Assembly (NCBI GenBank): GCA_025966355.1
Contig: JAICWZ010000163.1
Location: 1 to 5,253, forward strand
DNA length: 5,253 nucleotides
Source: Thermomicrobiaceae bacterium
GTDB lineage: Bacteria; Chloroflexota; Chloroflexia; Thermomicrobiales; Thermomicrobiaceae
Direction: 5' to 3'
How positions within the stretch are numbered: the stretch's first letter is position 1; the number at the start of each line of letters is the position of its first letter. The translations under genes and the position numbers were made by a program. This document shows, in pieces, positions 1 through 5,253 of this stretch. A model generated the notes under the pieces. That model ran no database searches. It was not told where the DNA came from and worked only from the letters and a program-made list of their open reading frames with translations.

Positions 1-747
1 CAGATGGAGATTGCGCGCCAGATCTTCTTCCCCGATCCTCAGCAAGTCAGCGAGATCGATGTCGACCATCTCCCCGTAACTCACCAGTATGCGGAGGAGA
101 TCGGCACCGATGGCGAAGTCGTTGCTCGCGTTTTCCAGACGCCGCTCGAGCATGGCGACAAACTGCTCGATCGCGGCCAATCCCTCGCCAATCTCGGCTT
201 CGACCGAAACGGTCACCCCGGCCTCGACCAGTGCCGCAGGCGCTTCGTCACGCAAAAACGCGGCGACTCCTTTGAAGACGTCGATCGCAGTTTCAACGAC
301 CGGCCGTGAGAGATCGGTATCCAGCACGTCGGTCGCGTTCGCCAGGACCGTTGGAATGAGGGCCGCTTGCTGCTTCATCGCGCGGACGCGCTGCTCGATT
401 GGCGCGTAATTGCGCAGGAGATAGCCGCTCAGGTCGATGTCGTCCGACCAGACGATCGGGTTGCGGGCACGATCGCGCAGTGCTGTCAGTTGAAAATGCT
501 CCAGGCGGAGTTGCGCGAGCAAGAGATCGCGGTCGAAGCGTTCTTCGTCGCTCAGCGTGTCGGATGCGATTTCCTCGAGCGCGGCGGTCTGCTCGTTCAA
601 GCGCGCCACACGTGCTGCCAGCCCCGTTCGGCTGTGATCGGGCACGAGCCCATCGTATTGATGCAACCCGAGCCAGCGCGCCTCGGTCGGGCGTGACGCA
701 TAGAAGTCTTCGAGAATCGCGTCAACGAGGGCGTCGAATTGAGTCAT
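1..747 (-). CDS. DUF885-family protein (predicted metallo-carboxypeptidase-like hydrolase), N-terminal part
   Basis: The reverse strand reads open from an ATG at 745-747 to the window edge: 249 codons without a stop, so the C-terminal part is missing. The N-terminus (DALVDAILEDFYASRPTEA, then WLGLHQYDGLVPDHS at residues 25-39) has the typical DUF885 opening: an acidic helix, a 'P-T-x-A-x-x-LG-x-H-x-YD' turn and 'D-x-S'. It is followed by a helical 'R-D-L-L-L-x-x-L-x-L-E' segment (73-83), a 'NP-x-x-W' segment (96-100), 'YAPIEQR' (114-120) and 'LIPTVL' (130-135). DUF885 proteins are usually about 550-600 residues, so a bit under half is visible. From family knowledge they are alpha-helical with a zinc-peptidase-like HExxH motif in the C-terminal half; that half lies outside the window, so catalytic competence cannot be judged. 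There is no signal peptide, which suggests a cytoplasmic protein. A GAGAGGAG ribosome binding site precedes this start. The gene is transcribed divergently from the membrane-protein gene. The family call is firm; the enzymatic role is inferred. Confidence 0.85.
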   Translation of the reverse strand, partial: MTQFDALVDAILEDFYASRPTEARWLGLHQYDGLVPDHSRTGLAARVARLNEQTAALEEIASDTLSDEERFDRDLLLAQLRLEHFQLTALRDRARNPIVWSDDIDLSGYLLRNYAPIEQRVRAMKQQAALIPTVLANATDVLDTDLSRPVVETAIDVFKGVAAFLRDEAPAALVEAGVTVSVEAEIGEGLAAIEQFVAMLERRLENASNDFAIGADLLRILVSYGEMVDIDLADLLRIGEEDLARNLHL

Positions 748-758
748 AATGAAGCGAA

Positions 759-766
759 CTCCTCTC
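759..766 (-). promoter_or_regulatory. Ribosome binding site of the DUF885 gene
   Basis: Read on the reverse strand this is GAGAGGAG, a strong purine-rich Shine-Dalgarno sequence ending 11 nt before the ATG at 747. It supports that ATG as the true start of the gene. Confidence 0.65.
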
Positions 767-865
767 GAAATTGATCAAACCTCGTTGCGATGGAACGCGG
801 TTCTGCGTTCAGGTTGGGTCCGGCGTGCTACGGCCGCGGATGAAATCCGGCTGCGAATCGTCAAC

Positions 866-874
866 TGATACACT
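866..874 (+). promoter_or_regulatory. Candidate extended -10 element upstream of the membrane-protein gene
   Basis: The sequence TGATACACT contains a TGn extension followed by TACACT (4 of 6 matches to TATAAT). I see no good -35 hexamer 16-18 bp upstream, which extended -10 promoters can tolerate. Transcription would begin near 881 and give a leader of about 50 nt before the ATG at 934. This is a pattern match only; similar hexamers occur by chance. Confidence 0.3.
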
Positions 875-917
875 ATGGCCGCTGACCCACGCCGGTGGGC
901 CATTCGGTTGTTCTCAC

Positions 918-923
918 GAGGGG
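918..923 (+). promoter_or_regulatory. Ribosome binding site that fixes the start at 934
   Basis: GAGGGG lies 10 nt before the ATG at 934. An in-frame GTG at 895 would add 13 residues in front of the signal peptide, but it has no comparable purine-rich site upstream. The ATG at 934 also places the positively charged MLRR directly before the hydrophobic core, as expected of a signal peptide. Confidence 0.6.
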
Positions 924-933
924 TCCACACCGC

Positions 934-2133
934 ATGCTTCGTCGATTGCTCGCGCTCCTGTTCGTTGCGTTCTTGCTCGCCATCCCGCTTTCAGCCTCGG
1001 CCGATACGACCGCTACGATATCGGGGACGGTGACGAATGGAACTCCGGGCGGGGGTTCAGTAGCGGGCCTTACGGTTACGTTGTACGAATATCAAGGTAT
1101 GAACATTGTCAAGCAGTATACCGGAACGACAGATGATAGTGGAAAGTATGTCTTCAAGGATGTGCCCGTTCTTGATGGAGAAGGGTACATCGCCCACGTA
1201 GAGTATTCGAACGTTGATTTTCCTGGGTCGCTGCTGCTCATGCCGCAAGACGCCGGGAAGGTCGATGCGATCAAGGTCTATGAACCGTCGACCGATGCCT
1301 CGATCATCTCGCTCGACTCGCGCAGCATCGTGGTCAACGGGGCCGATGCGGGGTCGCGGCTCCTCAGTCTCTTCGAGATCCTGGCGGTCAGCAACAAGAG
1401 CGATCACGCCTATATCGGCAACGACGGCGTCGTATTGCGACTCGGTCTGCCGGATGGTGCCGCGCAGATCACCCCGCAGCCCGGTTTCGATTTCGGCAAT
1501 GCCAAGATCGAAAACGGAACGCTGATCACCACGGGACCCATTTCACCCGGAGATCAGACGGCGCTTATCGCCTACAGCCTGCCCTATACCGGTACGAGTA
1601 AGACGGTGACGATCGGCACGGCGATGCCGACGCAGAACGAACGCTTCCTCGTCAAGGACGGCACCTACGACATCAGTTCGCAGGTCTTCAACGATGCCGG
1701 TCTGGTCGATGTGAGCGGCGACAAATACCATGTCCTTTCGGTCGACAAACCGATCGTCGGTGACACGCTTTCGGTCGACATCCTTGGGCTGCCGAAGGCG
1801 GGAAACAGCGGCGAATCAAGCAATGGTCCGCTCTATGCCGCGATCGGAGCCGGTGTGCTGGTCATCGTGGCGGGTGTGCTCGTCTTCTTCGTGCTGCGTC
1901 GCCGCTCGCATAAAGTTGCGCTGGCCGGTCCCGAAGGCGGCGTGGCCGCCGGGATGGATGGCGAGTTCGATGACGAACGTCTCGCGCTGGCCGCCCAACT
2001 GAACCAGCTGGATGAACGCCGCGCGGCCGGGACGATCGACGATGTCGAGTACCAAAACAGCCGCCAGCAGGTGATGCAGGATCTTCGTGGCATCATGCTC
2101 AAGCGGCGCGGCCTCAGCGATCCCGACGCGTAG
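934..2133 (+). CDS. Secreted, single-pass membrane protein with carboxypeptidase-regulatory-like beta domain
   Basis: The protein has 399 residues. Residues 1-23 form a signal peptide (MLRR, then a Leu/Val/Ala-rich core, with an ASA cleavage site at 21-23). Residues about 28-115 look like a carboxypeptidase-regulatory / CNA-B-like beta-sandwich: ISGTVTNGTPGGG at 29-41, LTVTLYEY at 46-53, and 'D-D-S-G-K-Y-V-F' at 67-74. A second beta-rich region follows (about 115-285), including KVYEPSTDASI at 114-124 and LGLPDGAAQ at 170-178. A transmembrane helix spans about 299-321 and is followed by RRRSHK, giving an outside N-terminus and a cytoplasmic C-terminus. The tail (about 345-390) is charged and helical, with 'QLDERRAAGTIDDVEYQ' at 358-374, resembling the short SHOCT/CcmI-like 'L-D-x-x-x-x-x-G-x-I-D-x-x-x-Y' motif. 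From memory, similar proteins in Chloroflexota often sit beside cytochrome c maturation genes; none is visible here. No catalytic motif is apparent, so a binding, scaffold or sensor role at the cell surface is inference. Start chosen at 934 rather than the in-frame GTG at 895. Confidence 0.85.
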   Translation: MLRRLLALLFVAFLLAIPLSASADTTATISGTVTNGTPGGGSVAGLTVTLYEYQGMNIVKQYTGTTDDSGKYVFKDVPVLDGEGYIAHVEYSNVDFPGSLLLMPQDAGKVDAIKVYEPSTDASIISLDSRSIVVNGADAGSRLLSLFEILAVSNKSDHAYIGNDGVVLRLGLPDGAAQITPQPGFDFGNAKIENGTLITTGPISPGDQTALIAYSLPYTGTSKTVTIGTAMPTQNERFLVKDGTYDISSQVFNDAGLVDVSGDKYHVLSVDKPIVGDTLSVDILGLPKAGNSGESSNGPLYAAIGAGVLVIVAGVLVFFVLRRRSHKVALAGPEGGVAAGMDGEFDDERLALAAQLNQLDERRAAGTIDDVEYQNSRQQVMQDLRGIMLKRRGLSDPDA

Positions 2134-2173
2134 GAGGCAATCCACCTCTCGATCTCTTTTCGACACGGTCTTG

Positions 2174-2182
2174 TGCTAGCAT
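2174..2182 (+). promoter_or_regulatory. Candidate extended -10 element upstream of the S9 peptidase
   Basis: TGCTAGCAT combines a TGn extension with TAGCAT (4 of 6 matches to TATAAT). No convincing -35 lies at the usual distance. The predicted transcript start near 2189 would leave a leader of about 50 nt before the GTG at 2241, close to the geometry of the candidate promoter of the preceding gene. If real, the peptidase does not depend on read-through from the membrane-protein gene. Confidence 0.3.
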
Positions 2183-2186
2183 GCAG

Positions 2187-2211
2187 TCGCTCGATGAGCG
2201 ATTGCAATCGC
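2187..2211 (+). repeat. Nested inverted repeats in the peptidase leader (possible operator or RNA hairpin)
   Basis: GCGATTGCAATCGC at 2198-2211 is a perfect 14-bp palindrome. It overlaps a second inverted repeat, TCGCTC (2187-2192), GAT loop, GAGCGA (2196-2201). The 8-mer GCAGTCGC at 2183-2190 is a 7/8 direct match to GCAATCGC at 2204-2211, offset by 21 bp, about two helical turns. The symmetry is read directly from the sequence. Its place between the candidate -10 and the ribosome binding site fits an operator or mutually exclusive leader hairpins, but function is inference. Confidence 0.4.
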
Positions 2212-2227
2212 AGCCGCCGCTTGTCCG

Positions 2228-2234
2228 AAAGGAG
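2228..2234 (+). promoter_or_regulatory. Ribosome binding site that fixes the peptidase start at GTG 2241
   Basis: AAAGGAG ends 6 nt before the GTG at 2241, an ideal Shine-Dalgarno arrangement. The longer reading frame begins at ATG 2181, which has no purine-rich site in front of it and overlaps the candidate -10 element. The 20 residues it would add are not needed by the family fold. Confidence 0.75.
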
Positions 2235-2240
2235 CCCGTC

Positions 2241-4247
2241 GTGGCAGAACGCCGCAAGCTGACACCCGAAGATATCTACAACATCGCGTTGGTCAACGAT
2301 GCTCGGATCTCGCCTGATGGCAGCCAGGTTGTCTATGTCCGCACCGAACTCAATCGCGAGAAGAACGACTATCGCTCGTCGCTCTACCTCGTTCCGAGTG
2401 CGGGCGGCGACGCACGACGCTTCACCGGCGCGGATGCCAAAGACACGATGCCGCGCTGGTCGCCGGACGGCAGTCGCATTGCCTTTCTCTCGAATCGCTC
2501 CGGTTCCAATCAACTCTGGTCGATCCCACTCGCCGGTGGCGAAGCGGCGCAATTGACGGATCTGCCCGAGCCAGTCACCGCGTTTGTCTGGGCGTCGAAG
2601 GGCGATCAGATTGCGTTCGTTTCCAAAGCCGACCAGCAGAAGATCGATGAAGCCAAGGTCAAGGCTGATAAGGGCGAATTGGACGAACCGAAGAGCGATG
2701 TTGTGCGCATCACGCGCTTGCGCTATCGCTCCGACGGTACACCGGGCTTCCTCGATAACAAACCAACGCATATCTGGACAATCGCGGCCGGGGGCGGCGC
2801 TCCGAAACAGATCACAACGGGCGAATTTGACGACGGTGAGCCTGACTGGTCGCCGGACGACTCCCATATCGTCTTCGTCTCGAATCGCAACGAGGAGCGA
2901 GAAAAGAAGCGTGGGAGCGAGATCTGGGTCGTGCCGTCCACGGGCGGTGAACCAGCAGCGGTCGTCGCCGGCGTCACGGCGGATTTTTCCAACCCGGCCT
3001 GGTCTCCGGACGGCAAGCTGATCGCCATCGAGGGGCACCAGAACCCGCTCGCCGGTGGTGCGATTGGCTCCGATCTCTGGGTCGTGCAGCCGGACGGCAA
3101 CGGCTTGCGCAACATCACCTCCGCGCTCGATCGCACCGTAGGCGACCACTCGCTGTCCGATACCGCCAGCGGTGCGAGCGTTGGGCTCGTCTGGAGTCCG
3201 GATTGCTCCTCGGTGCTCTACTCTCTCTCGGATAGCGGGAGTGCCCATGTGCGCCGGGCGAACATTGCCGGTGGCGAAACGGCACTCGTCCTCGGGGGGC
3301 GTCGCCGCGTCATGCAGTTCAGCGCCAGTGCCGATGGTTCGAAGCTCGCCTACGTCGTCGCGACGTCAACGGTGCCCTGTGACGTCTACTCCAGTAATGC
3401 GGACGGGAGCGGTGAGACGCGCCTGACGTCGGTCAACGAGGAATTTCTGTCGACTGTTTTCGTCAGCGAACCTGAAGAGATCCACGTGCCGAGCCAGGCT
3501 GACGATCATGCCGACATTCACGGCTGGATCATGAAACCGATCGGCTTCGAAGCGGGTAAGCAATATCCGCTCGTGCTGGAGATTCATGGCGGGCCGCACG
3601 GCATGTACGCGAACGCCTATTTTCACGAGTTCCAACTACTGGCAGCCCAGGGGTACGTCGTCGTCTACGGCAATCCGCGGGGCAGCCAGGGGTACGGCAA
3701 CGACTTCTCGTCGTGCACGAAGGGCGTTTGGGGATCGTCGGACATGCCCGATGTCATGGCGCTGGTCGACTATGCCATCGAGCAGGGCTACGTCGATTCG
3801 AAGCGTCTCGGCGTCACCGGTGGCTCATATGGCGGCTTCTTGACGAACTGGATCATCGGCCATACCGATCGCTTCAAAGCGGCCGTGACGCAGCGACCAG
3901 TGAGCAACATGCACAGCTTCTACGGTACGAGCGATATTGGCTCGACGTTTGGCGACTATGAAACGGGCGGCACGCCCTGGGCGAATACCGAGCAGTTCAT
4001 CAAGATGTCGCCCATCGCCTACGTCGACAAGATCAAAACGCCACTGCTGATCGTCCACTCTGAAGAGGACTATCGCTGTCCGATCGAGCAGGCCGAGCAG
4101 CTCTTCGTCTCGCTCAAGATGCTCAACCAGACGGTCGAACTGCTGCGCTTTCCGAACGAAAGCCATGGCCTCTCACGGATGGGCAAGCCGACCCATCGCG
4201 TCGAACGCCTTGAAGCGATTCTGGGCTGGTTCGAGGAGTACCTGTAA
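2241..4247 (+). CDS. S9C-type serine peptidase (acylaminoacyl-peptidase / dipeptidyl-peptidase class)
   Basis: The protein has 668 residues from GTG 2241, within the usual S9C length. Residues about 10-395 form the beta-propeller, with PD40-type blades at ISPDGSQVVY (23-32), WSPDGSRIAF (73-82), WSPDDSHIVF (203-212), WSPDGKLIAI (254-263), WSPDCSSVLY (318-327) and ADGSKLAY (364-371). Residues about 425-668 are the alpha/beta-hydrolase domain: HGGPHG (449-454) and YGNPRGSQGYG (476-486) near the oxyanion hole, the nucleophile elbow GGSYGG with Ser529, Asp610 in 'EEDYRCP', and His642 in 'NESHGL'. The triad is intact. Such enzymes are known to release acylated amino acids or short N-terminal units from peptides, the propeller restricting access to small substrates. 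There is no signal peptide or membrane segment, so it probably acts in the cytoplasm in peptide turnover. Exact specificity (acyl-aminoacyl versus dipeptidyl) cannot be read from sequence. It follows the membrane-protein gene after 107 bp on the same strand and ends 13 bp from the convergent nuclease gene. Confidence 0.95.
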   Translation: MAERRKLTPEDIYNIALVNDARISPDGSQVVYVRTELNREKNDYRSSLYLVPSAGGDARRFTGADAKDTMPRWSPDGSRIAFLSNRSGSNQLWSIPLAGGEAAQLTDLPEPVTAFVWASKGDQIAFVSKADQQKIDEAKVKADKGELDEPKSDVVRITRLRYRSDGTPGFLDNKPTHIWTIAAGGGAPKQITTGEFDDGEPDWSPDDSHIVFVSNRNEEREKKRGSEIWVVPSTGGEPAAVVAGVTADFSNPAWSPDGKLIAIEGHQNPLAGGAIGSDLWVVQPDGNGLRNITSALDRTVGDHSLSDTASGASVGLVWSPDCSSVLYSLSDSGSAHVRRANIAGGETALVLGGRRRVMQFSASADGSKLAYVVATSTVPCDVYSSNADGSGETRLTSVNEEFLSTVFVSEPEEIHVPSQADDHADIHGWIMKPIGFEAGKQYPLVLEIHGGPHGMYANAYFHEFQLLAAQGYVVVYGNPRGSQGYGNDFSSCTKGVWGSSDMPDVMALVDYAIEQGYVDSKRLGVTGGSYGGFLTNWIIGHTDRFKAAVTQRPVSNMHSFYGTSDIGSTFGDYETGGTPWANTEQFIKMSPIAYVDKIKTPLLIVHSEEDYRCPIEQAEQLFVSLKMLNQTVELLRFPNESHGLSRMGKPTHRVERLEAILGWFEEYL

Positions 4248-4260
4248 CCGGAGAGCTCTT

Positions 4261-5253
4261 CTACTCCGTGGACGAGGCGCGGTCGGCCTGGATCAGTTCG
4301 AGGCCGGCCGCTTTGATTCGTTCGCGGAGGTCGGCGGGAATATCGCGCTCTGCGAGCCAGCGTTCGAGCATTTTTTCGGGGATGAGCGCATCTTCGTCGT
4401 TGATGTCGACGCGCGGGCGATTCTGCGCATCGACGTCACGTCGGACGTAGGCGACCCAGGCGGCTCCGGCGTTCAGAAGCCAGCGGCGAATCTCATCCAC
4501 CCGGATCTCATCTTCGCGTTCGGCCGCGATCTTGATGATCATACGGACGATCGCTCCTTCGATATCAGATGTGCGCCGTTCGATCAAGAGTTGGATCTTC
4601 TCCATTGGGCTGTCGTTGGCCGCTTCGATCTCCAGCGAGAGGAAGGGCCGGGTCGGCAGCGGTCGGAATGTTGGACGCGCTTCCCATCGTCCGTCCTGGC
4701 CCCGTTCAATCTCGACCATGACGAAGCCCTTGGTTTCGCGCGCTTCCCCGAAATCGACGCGCTCGACGCTGCCGGCGTAGACGACCGGCGGCTTGATGCC
4801 GATGCGTTGGTGGCCGTGAATGTGTCCGAGCGCGACATAGGTGAAGGCATCGACCGAGATTTCGGCCGGGGTCAGCACGACTTCTGCTCCGAGCATGATC
4901 GACTGCTCAGAGCCGAGCTTCGCGCCTTCGAGCGAGAAATGACCGAGCAGCACCGCCGGCAGGTCGGGATCGAGTTCCGCCGCGCGCTGGCCCACTTCCG
5001 CACTGATCAGTTCACTGAATTTCAGTAGCTGCTCATCGATCGGAAGATTGCGCAGCGCTTCATGCGTCAGGATCGTGTTGCGTGGCACCCAGGGGAGCGT
5101 GACGATCTGGAGCGGTCCGCTGCGGGTGTTGAGCATCATCTGGCCAATGTTGCGCGCGATATGGATGTTGGGGATACCGAGCGCCTGATAGATATCGATG
5201 GCTGTGGCACGGGCCATGATGCTCGGAAGATCGTGATTGCCGGTCAGCAGGAC
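4261..5253 (-). CDS. sbcD: SbcD/Mre11-type DNA exonuclease subunit, C-terminal part
   Basis: The reverse-strand frame is open from the window edge to a TAG at 4261-4263, giving 330 residues. It continues upstream of the first internal Met (5217) into VLLTGNHDLPS, which contains the conserved GNHD phosphoesterase motif (fragment residues 5-8). Further calcineurin-like phosphoesterase motifs follow: LLGHFSLEGA (102-111, metal-binding His105), VALGHIHGH (140-148, the GHxH motif), then YAGSVERVDFGE (159-170), characteristic of SbcD/Mre11. The remainder is the capping domain and a charged helical tail. SbcD proteins are typically about 380-430 residues, so some 70-90 N-terminal residues with the first metal-binding motifs lie outside the window. 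In the known complex SbcD is the Mn-dependent nuclease that works with the SMC-like ATPase SbcC (Mre11-Rad50 in eukaryotes) on DNA ends and hairpins. No sbcC follows immediately downstream, where the convergent peptidase gene sits; it could lie elsewhere. Confidence 0.88.
   Translation of the reverse strand, partial: VLLTGNHDLPSIMARATAIDIYQALGIPNIHIARNIGQMMLNTRSGPLQIVTLPWVPRNTILTHEALRNLPIDEQLLKFSELISAEVGQRAAELDPDLPAVLLGHFSLEGAKLGSEQSIMLGAEVVLTPAEISVDAFTYVALGHIHGHQRIGIKPPVVYAGSVERVDFGEARETKGFVMVEIERGQDGRWEARPTFRPLPTRPFLSLEIEAANDSPMEKIQLLIERRTSDIEGAIVRMIIKIAAEREDEIRVDEIRRWLLNAGAAWVAYVRRDVDAQNRPRVDINDEDALIPEKMLERWLAERDIPADLRERIKAAGLELIQADRASSTE

Noticed and set aside
4..749. Several overlapping forward frames of 101-116 codons
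   Set aside because: They are shadows of the DUF885 reverse-strand frame, with low-complexity Arg/Ser/Ala-rich translations and no ribosome binding sites.
771..778. The 8-bp palindrome TTGATCAA upstream of the DUF885 gene
   Set aside because: An 8-bp palindrome is expected many times in 5 kb and the symmetry does not extend further.
861..866. A TTGACG hexamer on the reverse strand as a -35 for the DUF885 gene
   Set aside because: No acceptable -10 hexamer lies 16-18 bp downstream on that strand, so a promoter cannot be supported.
2134..2160. Possible intrinsic terminator after the membrane-protein gene (GAGG 2134-2137, CCTC 2145-2148, TTTT 2157-2160)
   Set aside because: The stem is only 4 bp and the T-run is short and about 8 nt away from it, so it does not meet the usual form of an intrinsic terminator.
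2455..2888. Similar DNA at about 2457-2497 and 2847-2887 (shared TGGTCGCCGGACG and CTCGAATCGC at equal spacing)
   Set aside because: This reflects repeated beta-propeller blades (WSPD...SNR) in the peptidase, not a separate DNA repeat element.
1833..3248. A 471-codon open frame on the reverse strand, antisense to the membrane-protein gene end and the S9 peptidase
   Set aside because: It is opposite two well-supported genes, its translation is Arg/Asp/Ile/Val-rich with no recognisable domain, and long antisense frames are common in GC-rich coding DNA.
4165..5028. A 287-codon forward frame across the nuclease gene
   Set aside because: It is antisense to the SbcD-type frame, which carries GNHD, GHxH and other family motifs. 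The forward translation has no recognisable domain and would overlap the end of the peptidase gene.

Overview
This is a GC-rich bacterial window with four protein-coding genes, two of them cut off by the window edges. Gene style (Shine-Dalgarno sites, a GTG start, family variants) and the type of membrane protein at 934-2133 suggest a Chloroflexota bacterium, possibly Thermomicrobia-like. That placement is inference from recalled family distribution, not a database result.

Layout. Positions 1-747 (minus strand) hold the N-terminal 249 codons of a DUF885-family protein, a likely metallo-carboxypeptidase-type hydrolase. A 186-bp divergent intergenic region (748-933) follows. Positions 934-2133 (plus) encode a 399-residue secreted, membrane-anchored protein with a carboxypeptidase-regulatory-like beta domain, one C-terminal transmembrane helix and a short cytoplasmic helical tail. 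After a 107-bp leader, positions 2241-4247 (plus) encode a 668-residue S9C-type serine peptidase (acylaminoacyl-peptidase / dipeptidyl-peptidase class) with a beta-propeller and an intact Ser-Asp-His triad. Positions 4261-5253 (minus) hold the C-terminal 330 residues of an SbcD/Mre11-type nuclease, convergent with the peptidase and separated from it by only 13 bp.

How the parts relate. The S9C peptidase and the DUF885 protein would both fit intracellular peptide turnover, but they are not in one operon. The membrane protein and the peptidase are co-oriented, yet the gap between them has its own candidate extended -10 element and dense dyad symmetry (a perfect 14-bp palindrome at 2198-2211), so the peptidase may have its own regulated promoter. 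The nuclease is a DNA-repair gene with no visible functional link to the others. Its usual partner SbcC is not immediately downstream.

I see no mobile element, CRISPR array, RNA gene or clear intrinsic terminator. The window reads mostly as ordinary chromosome. The points most worth a second look are the peptidase leader with its nested inverted repeats, the architecture of the membrane protein, and the local drop in GC in that protein's N-terminal domain.
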